Source: Clostridiaceae bacterium
Lineage (GTDB): Bacteria; Bacillota; Clostridia; DSM-8532
Assembly (NCBI GenBank): GCA_012728095.1
Contig: JAAYFU010000022.1
Span: 1 to 33,349, forward strand
Length of the DNA: 33,349 bases
Direction of reading: 5' to 3'
Position numbers and translations under genes: made by a program. Positions 23,376 through 31,001 of this stretch are shown in pieces (position 1 is the stretch's first letter; each line of letters opens with the position of its first letter). The notes under the pieces were generated by a model. It was not told where the DNA came from and ran no database searches. It was given only the letters and a program-made list of their open reading frames with translations.

Positions 23376-23600
23376 TCATTTATCGTCATTTATCGAGGAA
23401 GTATTAATTATTCTGTTGAGAAAAAAAACTTTTTGCTTATATTCTATTACCCTATCTACAACTTCATTAACCTTTTCGGTTACAACAAATTTTTTCCCGT
23501 TGGTCAGGGTTATAACCGTATCCGGAGTTGATTCAACCGTTTCAATCCATTCTGCGTTGATAAAAAACTGTGTATTATTTATTCGTGTTACCTGTATCAT
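23376..23600 (-). CDS. flbD: FlbD family flagellar protein
   Basis: 74 residues, a usual size for the small FlbD (SwrD-like) proteins encoded after flgE. The core MIQVTRINNTQFFINAEWIE and DTVITLTNGKKFVVTEKVNEVVDRV is diagnostic. In Bacillus subtilis the homologue SwrD raises flagellar torque, probably through the stators, so the absence of motA/motB next to it here is worth noting. GGCGG precedes the ATG. A strong hairpin lies in the gap between flgE and this gene. Confidence 0.92.
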   Translation of the reverse strand: MIQVTRINNTQFFINAEWIETVESTPDTVITLTNGKKFVVTEKVNEVVDRVIEYKQKVFFLNRIINTSSINDDK

Positions 23601-23625
23601 ATTTTACCGCCTTTCAATTTGGATA

Positions 23626-23663
23626 CAGGGCTGTCCCAGGATTAGAACCTGAAACAGCCCCTG
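23626..23663 (-). promoter_or_regulatory. intercistronic hairpin between flgE and flbD
   Basis: On the minus strand a stem of CAGGGGCTGT-type sequence pairs with ACAGCCCTG, with an inner CAGG/CCTG part around a loop of about 7 bases. No T run follows, so it is not an intrinsic terminator. It starts 8 bases after the flgE stop and could protect the 3' end of an abundant flgE message or mark a processing site. Confidence 0.55.
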
Positions 23664-23670
23664 TCATTCA

Positions 23671-25131
23671 TTAACGTTTCATATTTGCCAGTTCCTGCAG
23701 TATTTCGTCTGACGTTGTCATAACACGGCTATTGGCCTGAAATCCTCTCTGGGTTATTATCATTTCGGTAAACTGTTTCGCAAGGTCCACATTTGACATT
23801 TCCAGTGTGCCGGGAATCAAAACGCCTGCGCCGTCATGCCCAGGCTGCTTGCCCACTTTGAAATCACCGGAGTTGGGTGTCTGGGCAAACTGGTTTGCGC
23901 CTACCTTCTGGAGACCCGCGGGGTTCTCAAAAGTAGCGAGGGCTATTTGTCCCAGCGGCTGCTGCCGGCCGTTATCATAAACCCCGGTAATCACTCCGTC
24001 GCTGCCTATGCTGAAAGTAACCAGTGTTCCCGGCGGATAACCGTCTACACGGGTTGTTTTCACGGAAGAATCATCGGCAAACATGGATAACTGTTCCATA
24101 TTGAGCTCAAAACTAAATGGCTGGCTCCCCATTGCAATACTAGGTGTTATTTCTATAGTAGGCTTGTAATTAAAATTTACTAAATCGTCTTTAATTAACC
24201 GTCCCTTGGAATCAAACTTGATAAATCCGCTTGCAGCTTGTGTTGCCGTAGCATTTGAACCACCGTCAATCACATAGTACCAGGATGTTTCAACAGTTGT
24301 TTCACCATCGGGGCCTGTCACGCTCTGGGTAAAATTCTTCCAGAACTTTATAGTAAGTTTATATTCATTACCCAGATCATCATAGACCGAAACAGGAACG
24401 ATAAAATGTGGATCAAAATTTGTAGAGTTTTCCGTGCCTCCGTCAGGGATGCCGTCGCTGCCTGGCGTACCATCAGGTCCAACCGCGTCAAGAATGGTAT
24501 CTATAGTTGCAACCTCTCCTTCTTTACCTGTATACCCTCCCACCGGCGTCACAGTGGCATCAAGATTTCCGGAAAGAACCGCGATAGTAGTCGCCTTGGC
24601 GGATATAATCCTCTTGTTGCTGTTATAGATATCAGAATAAAGGTTCAGAGGCATTATGGGTTCCTGGGTATCAAATACATATCCATTATCGCCGTATTCG
24701 TATTTCATCCATCCATAGACATTTTGCCCGGAAGAGGTCACAAGATTTCCCTGCTTGTCTATGGTGAAATTACCCGCCCTTGTGAACAAAAACTCACCGT
24801 CACTTCCGCTTCTGACGATGAAAAAGCCTTCTCCTTCTATTGACAGGTCGGTTGGGCTTTCTGTTCTTTGCACGCTTCCTCTGTTCATCTGAACGTCGAT
24901 TGCATCAATGTTCATACCAAGCCCAACCTGCATAGGGTTAGTTCCCCCGCGCCCGGTTACTTCATCAGGTGTACTGGCTGGAGAAAGCGTTTGTGAAAAA
25001 ATCTCCTGGAAAGTGGCACGACTTGCTTTGAATCCTACTGTATTAACGTTGGCGATATTATTGCCTATTACGTCCATACAAATCTGATGAGCCTTCAAGC
25101 CTGAGACACTTGCATACATAGACATCATCAT
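23671..25131 (-). CDS. flgE: flagellar hook protein FlgE
   Basis: 486 residues. The N-terminus MYASVSGLKAHQICMDVIGN and NIANVNTVGFKASRATFQEI is the shared rod/hook helix, and the C-terminus DLAKQFTEMIITQRGFQANS with VMTTSDEILQELANMKR closes the D0/D1 domains. Between them lie D2/D3-type beta domains with a TDLSIEGEGFFIVRSGSDGE core typical of FlgE/F/G. The length is normal for hook protein. GGGAGG stands before a run of ATG codons at 25131, so the exact start may vary by one to four codons. A possible three-way junction RNA precedes the gene and a hairpin follows it, unlike most gaps in the operon. Confidence 0.96.
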   Translation of the reverse strand: MMMSMYASVSGLKAHQICMDVIGNNIANVNTVGFKASRATFQEIFSQTLSPASTPDEVTGRGGTNPMQVGLGMNIDAIDVQMNRGSVQRTESPTDLSIEGEGFFIVRSGSDGEFLFTRAGNFTIDKQGNLVTSSGQNVYGWMKYEYGDNGYVFDTQEPIMPLNLYSDIYNSNKRIISAKATTIAVLSGNLDATVTPVGGYTGKEGEVATIDTILDAVGPDGTPGSDGIPDGGTENSTNFDPHFIVPVSVYDDLGNEYKLTIKFWKNFTQSVTGPDGETTVETSWYYVIDGGSNATATQAASGFIKFDSKGRLIKDDLVNFNYKPTIEITPSIAMGSQPFSFELNMEQLSMFADDSSVKTTRVDGYPPGTLVTFSIGSDGVITGVYDNGRQQPLGQIALATFENPAGLQKVGANQFAQTPNSGDFKVGKQPGHDGAGVLIPGTLEMSNVDLAKQFTEMIITQRGFQANSRVMTTSDEILQELANMKR

Positions 25132-25154
25132 AATTAATCAACCTCCCTAAAGTC

Positions 25155-25214
25155 CTCATTCCATCTGTCATTCAGGAATGAACGGCCTCCCGGTGGGTCC
25201 GGCCGTGTAATGAG
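25155..25214 (-). promoter_or_regulatory. predicted three-way junction RNA in the flgE leader
   Basis: On the minus strand CTCATT (25214-25209) pairs with AATGAG (25160-25155) and encloses two hairpins: ACGGCC/GGCCGT (25206-25201 with 25187-25182) with an inner CCC/GGG stem, and TCATT/AATGA (181-177 with 172-168 of the 25 kb block). The flgE ribosome binding site follows directly. All stems are short, and only the GC-rich hairpin is certain to form. It matches no riboswitch class I know. Confidence 0.4.
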
Positions 25215-25254
25215 ACTTAAATACTGTGTGTTATTGTCATCCAGTTGTTAATAA

Positions 25255-25641
25255 TCAGGTAAACACCGCTCCGTCAATATTTGTAAAGATATTATCCTTA
25301 AGCTCGCTTTTGTTTAACGCGGTTATGACCGTCCTGGCATTAACATTTACGACAAATGCCATATCGTCCATAACCACCAGGGTATCCCTAACGCCTTTGG
25401 ACGATGCCTTATCCACCGCATTTTTCAATCTCTCAACATGGCTGGCATCCAGTTTGATATTCCGGGATTCTATACGCATTGCCGCATGTTTGGAGATTTT
25501 TACCTCCCGGCTTTCGTTAAGCTTCTGATTCAGGATAGAAGAAAAGTCTTCTTCCGGCCTTGAAACAGGAACTTTCACAGCGGGTTTCGCGGTTCCGACA
25601 ACCTGATGAATACTTTGAATGGGACGATTGTTAATGTTCAT
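25255..25641 (-). CDS. TIGR02530-type flagellar operon protein
   Basis: 128 residues from ATG 25641, chosen because GGGAGG stands 6 bases before it and 2-3 bases inside the preceding stop region; the ATG at 25659 overlaps flgD and lacks a site. The conserved C-terminal part ISKHAAMRIESRNIKLDASH with AVDKASSKGVRDTLVVMDDM and FVVNVNARTVITAL matches the small family found between flgD and flgE in Gram-positive flagellar operons. Its role in hook assembly is not established. No signal peptide or membrane segment is seen. A 123-base gap with predicted RNA structure separates it from flgE. Confidence 0.88.
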   Translation of the reverse strand: MNINNRPIQSIHQVVGTAKPAVKVPVSRPEEDFSSILNQKLNESREVKISKHAAMRIESRNIKLDASHVERLKNAVDKASSKGVRDTLVVMDDMAFVVNVNARTVITALNKSELKDNIFTNIDGAVFT

Positions 25642-25655
25642 GTTACTTCCTCCCA

Positions 25656-26618
25656 TCATGATTCGTCAGTCGGCTCGGTTTCATCGGACGGATCGGGCTC
25701 ATCCGACGTATCACCGGGTGTATCTCCGGAGCCGTTCAGCTTCCTCAGTTCCTTCAGGATTTCATTCAGAAGCATATGCTCGGTGGATATAAGATCAATT
25801 TTCGTAGTTGAGTAGATATTTCCGGCAGGAACTTTAACCTTGTCAAGAACCAGTCTTATCTCACCGTCTTCATCATAGTATCCGCCCCTTAGGATACCCT
25901 CGACCTTGAATTTTTCTCCCGTCAAATCGTCCTCGATTCTGAGGGATATTTCTTTTCCGGCCATTGCCGCAATATAATCCTCAACATTCTCTAAACCGGC
26001 TAAGTCAAGGTTATACGGCTTTATATCCACTTCATCCAGTATTGCGTATACGCCTCCGCTTTCCTTGACAACAGTCGTGATTATTCCTTCAAGAGAACTG
26101 GTTTTACCCTCATCGTTAACAATATGGGCCTTACCCAGCATTCCGATTATTCCGCTGTATCCGGTTACATCTTCGCCGATATTGAGGTTCTCGCTGCCGA
26201 CCCAGGTTATTTTGTTCAACGGTACATCGTCTTCTCCTACAACTGCATATACCTCTCCTTTGATTATGCGGACGGTATCGACTCGGCCGTCAACAAACTT
26301 AACCTTTCCGGTTCCGTCTTCCACCTCTGCCGAGATATACTTGCCTATCAGAGAAATACCTGCTGAGTAGGAAAAAGCCCTGTTGAGGTTCTGCATTTGT
26401 TCAAGGGAACTGAACTGTGCCAATTGGGCGATAAACTCGGTATCGGTGGTCGGATTCAGCGGATCCTGGTGTTGAACCTGGGTAATAAGCAGCTTTAAGA
26501 AATCATCCTTGCCCAGTTCCCCTGTATTACGGGTGGACGCTTTGGATTCAGCCTGGGAAGCGATAATCTCTTCAATCGTTTTCTGCCTGCCCATACCTGC
26601 TGTCGAAGTTACAGACAT
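25656..26618 (-). CDS. flgD: flagellar hook capping protein FlgD, with repeated modules and acidic tail
   Basis: 320 residues from ATG 26618, preceded by AAAGGAA at good spacing (the GTG three codons earlier abuts that site). The N-terminal hook-cap region LGKDDFLKLLITQVQHQDPL with NPTTDTEFIAQLAQFSSLEQ is classic FlgD. After it I see three related beta modules at about 91-138, 160-205 and 220-270, each with a GK start, a central Gly-rich turn and a closing V-P or K-P-containing strand. The last 25 residues form an acidic Asp/Ser/Thr/Pro/Glu tail (296-320). Most FlgD proteins are 140-270 residues, so this one is long. FlgD caps the growing hook while FlgE is added. Confidence 0.93.
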   Translation of the reverse strand: MSVTSTAGMGRQKTIEEIIASQAESKASTRNTGELGKDDFLKLLITQVQHQDPLNPTTDTEFIAQLAQFSSLEQMQNLNRAFSYSAGISLIGKYISAEVEDGTGKVKFVDGRVDTVRIIKGEVYAVVGEDDVPLNKITWVGSENLNIGEDVTGYSGIIGMLGKAHIVNDEGKTSSLEGIITTVVKESGGVYAILDEVDIKPYNLDLAGLENVEDYIAAMAGKEISLRIEDDLTGEKFKVEGILRGGYYDEDGEIRLVLDKVKVPAGNIYSTTKIDLISTEHMLLNEILKELRKLNGSGDTPGDTSDEPDPSDETEPTDES

Positions 26619-26653
26619 TTTTTTCACTTCCTTTCCCTTAAAATATTCGGGGA

Positions 26654-28123
26654 CTAAGCCGTAAGGTTAATCCGGGAGATATCCTTAAAATACTCTTTTT
26701 CAATTCGGGCTCTCAAACTGAGTTTATCAGTCTCTGCCTGTGAAGAAGCGCCTGTTTTTCTGCTTAAGCCGGCTGAATAAACTTTGCCCTTATCGTCACC
26801 GCTTTCTTTGTTATGTCGATTATCCCTGTTGTTTTCCGCCGAGACACTGAGATTCTGTACGTTTAAGCCGCTCCTTTCCAATGCGTCTTTGAGCATTTGC
26901 ATATTGCTCTCAAGGATTGCTTTCACCTGCTGATTCTCGGCGGTAATCCTGGCTAATATTTCTCCCCGTTCATGGATAATTTTAAGGGTCAGTCTGCCAA
27001 GACTTTCAGGCTTCAATTGCATTTCCATTTCCTGTTTGTTCTCTCCTGCCATAACCTTTATCTTCATTGCTACCTGGTTTGTTACCGTATGGGCAAGAGG
27101 CCTTTCAGCTAAAGGAAACCACAACTTTTCGGTAACTTCCGGCTGAATCTCGCTTTCTCCAGGTATCTGCCGGTTCTGAGCTATAATGCTTTCGAAATAA
27201 TTATCCATATCGTCGTACAGTTTCACCTGGGAAGCATCAACATCTTCAGCTAGAGCCGAAAAATCTTTTTCGGCATCTTTTGCGTCATGCCGAGACATAG
27301 GTTCGGTCTTCACAGATTCACTCAAAACCTGTTCTTCCCGGACAGACTCATCATTGAGGGTAACATTCGGACCCGACACCTGTTCATTAAGCTTGTCAAT
27401 CAGCTGCCTGCACTGATTTCTAAGCTGCTCAGTCAATTCTTCCATGCTCACGCTTTCGCGCACAATCTCGGCTTTCAGCAGGGGCATATCGCGGTCGCCG
27501 GAAAGCTTTTCCAAAAGGGTCTGAATTTTTTCAAGCAGTTGGTTGATTTCATGAGTATTAATGCTGTTGCCTGATTCATTCATTATTGCTTTAAGGGTAA
27601 CGGCATCTTCCTTAACCAGGGACATTAACAGCTCTATGGGGGAAATTCCTTTGTTTTCGGCCGACAGAATTAATTCCTGCGAATCGTTCAGTGTTCCGGA
27701 AGCCACTGAAACGTTTTTTAAGCTCAATCGTGCCATAAGCTCCTCCAATAAAGCTATTAACGCTTCAAGAGAGCTGATCTTTTCCCGGATTCCCTTTTCG
27801 TCGCTTTTTGCATCCTCGGTTTCCTGCCCTGATGCCGCATTAACTTTTTCAGGCTCCTTGTCAAGCTTTCTCGTTGTAGGTCCGGGTTTCCTTTCATTTA
27901 CAGGCCCGGTTTCATCTTTTAATATACCTCTTTTAGTAAAGTTCATTTTTCTGTCAACGTGTTGAGGCTGTAATTTATCAATTTTTATTTCGGCAATCTT
28001 TTCGCCGAGCATTTTCATGAAGGTGTCATCGCCCGATAAAAGCCCTTTGACCGTACCGGTTTTGTCATTACCCGGGATTCGGGGAATAAACAGCATTGTG
28101 TTAACCGAATTGCTCTGCATCAT
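26654..28123 (-). CDS. fliK: flagellar hook-length control protein FliK
   Basis: 489 residues. The N-terminal 370 residues are low in hydrophobic content, charged and poorly conserved, as expected for the unfolded ruler part. The C-terminal domain (about 370-450) is the conserved hook-length control domain: VAMKIKVMAGENKQEMEMQL, then KPESLGRLTLKIIHERGEIL and ENQQVKAILESNMQMLKDAL. It measures the hook and triggers the FlhB switch. AAGGAGG precedes a double ATG. A hairpin lies at the end of the upstream ylxF-like gene. Confidence 0.92.
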   Translation of the reverse strand: MMQSNSVNTMLFIPRIPGNDKTGTVKGLLSGDDTFMKMLGEKIAEIKIDKLQPQHVDRKMNFTKRGILKDETGPVNERKPGPTTRKLDKEPEKVNAASGQETEDAKSDEKGIREKISSLEALIALLEELMARLSLKNVSVASGTLNDSQELILSAENKGISPIELLMSLVKEDAVTLKAIMNESGNSINTHEINQLLEKIQTLLEKLSGDRDMPLLKAEIVRESVSMEELTEQLRNQCRQLIDKLNEQVSGPNVTLNDESVREEQVLSESVKTEPMSRHDAKDAEKDFSALAEDVDASQVKLYDDMDNYFESIIAQNRQIPGESEIQPEVTEKLWFPLAERPLAHTVTNQVAMKIKVMAGENKQEMEMQLKPESLGRLTLKIIHERGEILARITAENQQVKAILESNMQMLKDALERSGLNVQNLSVSAENNRDNRHNKESGDDKGKVYSAGLSRKTGASSQAETDKLSLRARIEKEYFKDISRINLTA

Positions 28124-28173
28124 CTTTTCACCTCCTTCCTGGCAAACTTATAAAATGTGTGATTATATATGCA

Positions 28174-28992
28174 TCACCGACCGATTCTTCGGTCGGAGAG
28201 CAACCCATAAATATCGGCCGCAGTTTTTGGTTCCATTTTTTCGAGAATCGGTGCCATTGCTTTCGAGTCCATGCCTTCGAAAATGTCCAGAACCGCTTCC
28301 TTATCCTTTGAATACATTTCTGCCAGCACATTTGCCGCTCCTTGTGGATTCATGAGCGCAAAAGGTTTTGCCAGTGCTTTTTTTTCTTCGCTGATTACCG
28401 CTTCTTTCATAATTTCTGTATACACAGCCTGGGCCGTGGCTTTGTCAATTTTCTGAAAGTAATTCTTAAAGCCTTCGGGATCTCCCCTGGCAATAAGCTC
28501 TACTATAGACTTTTTTAAAGCCTCCAACTCCGCTTTTTCGTTTTCAATGGTCTTCAAAAGCTGTCGGTTTTCCTCAGCTTTTGTTTCAATATCAGCCGAG
28601 ACTTGCTTTTCAGCTTCCATTTCCTCTATTGTCCTTTTGGCTTCATCAAGTTCCTCTTTTAGACTTAAAACCATTTCCCGGTATTCCTGGTATTTTTCCA
28701 CGAGTTCCTTGTCGCTTAGATACTTAGGATCCTCTGGATCATATCCGGATAAATCCTGAGGCATGAATATTTTTAAAATAGGATAATCTTTAATATATGG
28801 CTTTAATGAATCGGCCAAACCACTAATATTGTTTTTGACCGCAAAATAAAAAACACCGGAAAAAACAACGGCAACCACCAATAAAGCCACAAACACCACG
28901 ATTATCGAATGTAAACATCCTCCGGGTTTTTCCGATTGTGTGTTTAGTTTCTGCTCCAATATCTTTTTTTTCTGTTTCTCCATATCTTCCAT
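28174..28992 (-). CDS. ylxF: YlxF-like/MgtE N-domain flagellar operon protein
   Basis: 272 residues: one membrane helix (about 28-52, HSIIVVFVALLVVAVVFSGV), a coiled coil (about 95-165, rich in Glu, Lys and Leu), and a C-terminal helical-repeat domain like the MgtE N-domain (about 168-262), with FALMNPQGAANVLAEMY and ILEKMEPKTAADIYGLL. This plan and the place between fliJ and fliK match Bacillus YlxF and the MotE-type chaperones that act on stators or the export apparatus. AAGGAG precedes the ATG. The gene lies after a 198-base gap with a terminator-like hairpin, and its stop codon region forms a hairpin. Confidence 0.85.
   Translation of the reverse strand: MEDMEKQKKKILEQKLNTQSEKPGGCLHSIIVVFVALLVVAVVFSGVFYFAVKNNISGLADSLKPYIKDYPILKIFMPQDLSGYDPEDPKYLSDKELVEKYQEYREMVLSLKEELDEAKRTIEEMEAEKQVSADIETKAEENRQLLKTIENEKAELEALKKSIVELIARGDPEGFKNYFQKIDKATAQAVYTEIMKEAVISEEKKALAKPFALMNPQGAANVLAEMYSKDKEAVLDIFEGMDSKAMAPILEKMEPKTAADIYGLLSDRRIGR
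28177..28196 (-). promoter_or_regulatory. hairpin at the 3' end of the ylxF-like gene
   Basis: A perfect 8-bp stem CCGACCGA/TCGGTCGG with a 4-base loop lies at the last codons of the ylxF-like gene. No T run follows on either strand, so it is probably a message-stabilising or processing element, or a by-product of the coding sequence (SDRRIGR). Confidence 0.45.
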
Positions 28993-29059
28993 GAATAATC
29001 TCCTTAACCTGAATATTCGTTATTGCATGGTTACTTTATAACTTCCCCGTCATCTTAAT

Positions 29060-29096
29060 AAAAAAGCCGGCAATTTTGGATATGCTTTTGCCGTGC
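29060..29096 (-). terminator. Rho-independent terminator-like hairpin inside the flagellar operon
   Basis: Minus-strand CGGCAA (29093-29088) pairs with TTGCCG (29073-29068); a one-base bulge leads to two more GC pairs (29095-29096 with 29066-29067), and six T follow (29065-29060). It lies between fliJ and the ylxF-like gene, both on the same strand. Upstream, GGATGAC at the end of fliJ can pair with GTCATCC (29106-29100) just before the hairpin, and a copy of GATGAC lies downstream (29053-29048). This looks like a partial terminator or attenuator. Confidence 0.6.
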
Positions 29097-29190
29097 TTCG
29101 GATGACTAATATAGCTGCTGCGATCACGAACATAAACCAGGTCGTTGAAGTTCGAGCCAATAATATCTCTTCTCCATCAGACTTCGGCTA

Positions 29191-29655
29191 TTACCCGTCA
29201 TCCAGAAGATCGGCCGTATTGCTGCTCTCTTTATAGCTAACCAGCTCGTCTACCTGCTGCTGCTCCTTTTTGGTCTCCTCTTTCAAATACTCCTGGAATT
29301 CCCTTTCCTTAAGATTCTCCAAAACTTTTCTTTCTTTCATTATTTCAACGAGCTTTTCTCTAATAATATCGACATTTTTCTGCTGACGCTTAACAATCTC
29401 CTGTTGCTTGTCTTTCTCATGCTGAAGGTGTTCAAGATATGCTTTCAGTTCCTTGATTTTTTCAGGGCGGATGACGCCTGAGCACGCGTCTCTGAAGTCA
29501 TTAGTGGTAATATCAATATTATCCTCTATGACTTTAAGCCTGGCCTTTTCTTCTTCAAGCTTCATTATAGCCGCGCCCAGTTCGATCCTGGCATTCTTTT
29601 CGAATTGTTCTTTAAGTTTTAAAAGCGTTTCCAAGCGGAATTTAAATCCTGCCAT
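29191..29655 (-). CDS. fliJ: flagellar export chaperone-type protein FliJ
   Basis: 154 residues forming one long coiled coil, as expected for FliJ, the central stalk-like partner of the FliI ATPase. The opening MAGFKFRLETLLKLKEQFEK is the typical FliJ start (F-x-LE-x-LLKLKE). The rest is charged helix with many Lys and Glu; the tail SSNTADLLDDG is non-helical. It begins 14 bases after fliI. It is the last gene before the 198-base gap with the terminator-like hairpin, so the fliF-fliJ block may be expressed more than the genes beyond. Confidence 0.92.
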   Translation of the reverse strand: MAGFKFRLETLLKLKEQFEKNARIELGAAIMKLEEEKARLKVIEDNIDITTNDFRDACSGVIRPEKIKELKAYLEHLQHEKDKQQEIVKRQQKNVDIIREKLVEIMKERKVLENLKEREFQEYLKEETKKEQQQVDELVSYKESSNTADLLDDG

Positions 29656-29669
29656 TTAATCTCCTGCTT

Positions 29670-31001
29670 CTATTTATTTACCGCCTTTTTAAGAAGTTCA
29701 ACAGTTTCAGAAAACGAATAGCGAGTCATGGTATCCTGTGTCAGAAATTCATTGATACTCTTGTTTAATTGAATTGCTAAATCTATCTCCGGATTGCTTC
29801 CTCTAACATAGGCGCCAACATTGATAAGGTCCTCGGCATCGGCATATATTGCAAGGTTGCGGCGAAGCTCATTGGCACACTTTTTATGGTCATCGTCTAT
29901 TATATCGTTCATGACACGGCTGATAGACGCCAGTACGTCTATAGCCGGATAATGATTTCTATGAGCCAGTTTTCTTGAAAGAACAATATGTCCGTCCAAA
30001 ATACCGCGAGCTGTATCGGTTATAGGCTCATTCATATCATCGCCGTCAACCAGTACCGAATACAATCCGGTTATGGAGCCTTTGGATGATGTGCCTGATC
30101 TCTCCAGAAGCTTGGGCATTGCAGCATATACCGAAGGAGTGTAACCCCTGGTTACGGGGGGTTCACCGACAGCAAGTCCTATTTCTCTCTGGGCCATTGA
30201 AAAACGGGTCAAAGAATCCATCAAAAGAAGCACATCGTTTCCGCAGTCCCTGAAATATTCCGCAATGGCCGTAGCCACCAGGGCCCCCTTTAATCGAATC
30301 AGGGCAGGCTGATCCGAGGTTGCTATAACAACTACCGAACGCTTAAGGCCTTCTTCTCCCAGATCTCTTTCAAGAAAGTCCCGAACTTCACGTCCCCGTT
30401 CCCCTATTAATGCGATCACATTTATATCAGCCTTGGTATTCCTGGCAATCATACCTATTAAAGTGCTTTTGCCTACGCCGCTTCCTGCAAAGATACCCAG
30501 ACGCTGTCCTTTACCCACGGTGATAAGCCCGTCAATGCATTTTACCCCCAATGGCAGAGGCTGCGTAATTCTCGGCCTCGTCATGGGATTCGGCGGCATA
30601 TTGTTTACAGGATAGTATTTTTCTATATCGACCGGGCCTTTGCCGTCCATAGGGTTCCCCAAACCGTCCAAAACCCTGCCCAACAATTTCGGACCTACGC
30701 CCACCTCCAGATCCCTGTCAGCTGCCACCACAAGATTTCCCGGCCCGATTCCGGACATATCCCCTATTGGCATTAATAAAACCTTTTTATCCCTGAACCC
30801 GACAACTTCGGCAAGAACCATCCTGTTGTTTTGGGCAAACACATGACATAAGGCCCCGATATGCGTCTCGGGGCCCTCGGCCTCAATGGTGAGACCTACC
30901 ACTTTGGTTACTTTACCTGAATATCGGACAAACTTCCGTGATTCCAACAATTTCTTATATTTGTCCAATGAAATACTGTTATTCATATCTTCGACCATCA
31001 C
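29670..31001 (-). CDS. fliI: flagellar export ATPase FliI
   Basis: About 443 residues. Walker A is GSGVGKST (173-180 in the longest frame) in GIFAGSGVGKSTLIGMIARN, and Walker B is DVLLLMDSLTRFSMAQREIG, with the conserved ERGREVRDFLE and SGTSSKGSITGLYSVLVDGDD stretches. FliI forms the F1-like hexamer that powers early steps of flagellar export. Three starts are possible: GTG 31001, ATG 30998 and ATG 30986 (MNNSISLDKY); all overlap the end of fliH and none has a strong site, so coupling to fliH translation is likely. The C-terminus is complete. Confidence 0.97.
   Translation of the reverse strand: MMVEDMNNSISLDKYKKLLESRKFVRYSGKVTKVVGLTIEAEGPETHIGALCHVFAQNNRMVLAEVVGFRDKKVLLMPIGDMSGIGPGNLVVAADRDLEVGVGPKLLGRVLDGLGNPMDGKGPVDIEKYYPVNNMPPNPMTRPRITQPLPLGVKCIDGLITVGKGQRLGIFAGSGVGKSTLIGMIARNTKADINVIALIGERGREVRDFLERDLGEEGLKRSVVVIATSDQPALIRLKGALVATAIAEYFRDCGNDVLLLMDSLTRFSMAQREIGLAVGEPPVTRGYTPSVYAAMPKLLERSGTSSKGSITGLYSVLVDGDDMNEPITDTARGILDGHIVLSRKLAHRNHYPAIDVLASISRVMNDIIDDDHKKCANELRRNLAIYADAEDLINVGAYVRGSNPEIDLAIQLNKSINEFLTQDTMTRYSFSETVELLKKAVNK

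Noticed and set aside
29060..29210. fliJ-ylxF gap as a c-di-GMP-I (GEMM) riboswitch
   Set aside because: The conserved GEMM-I motifs and tetraloop receptor sequences are not present; only general structure supports regulation.
28993..29260. Plus-strand open frame from ATG 29102 running into fliJ antisense
   Set aside because: Short, no ribosome binding site, half of it antisense to fliJ, and no recognisable protein features.
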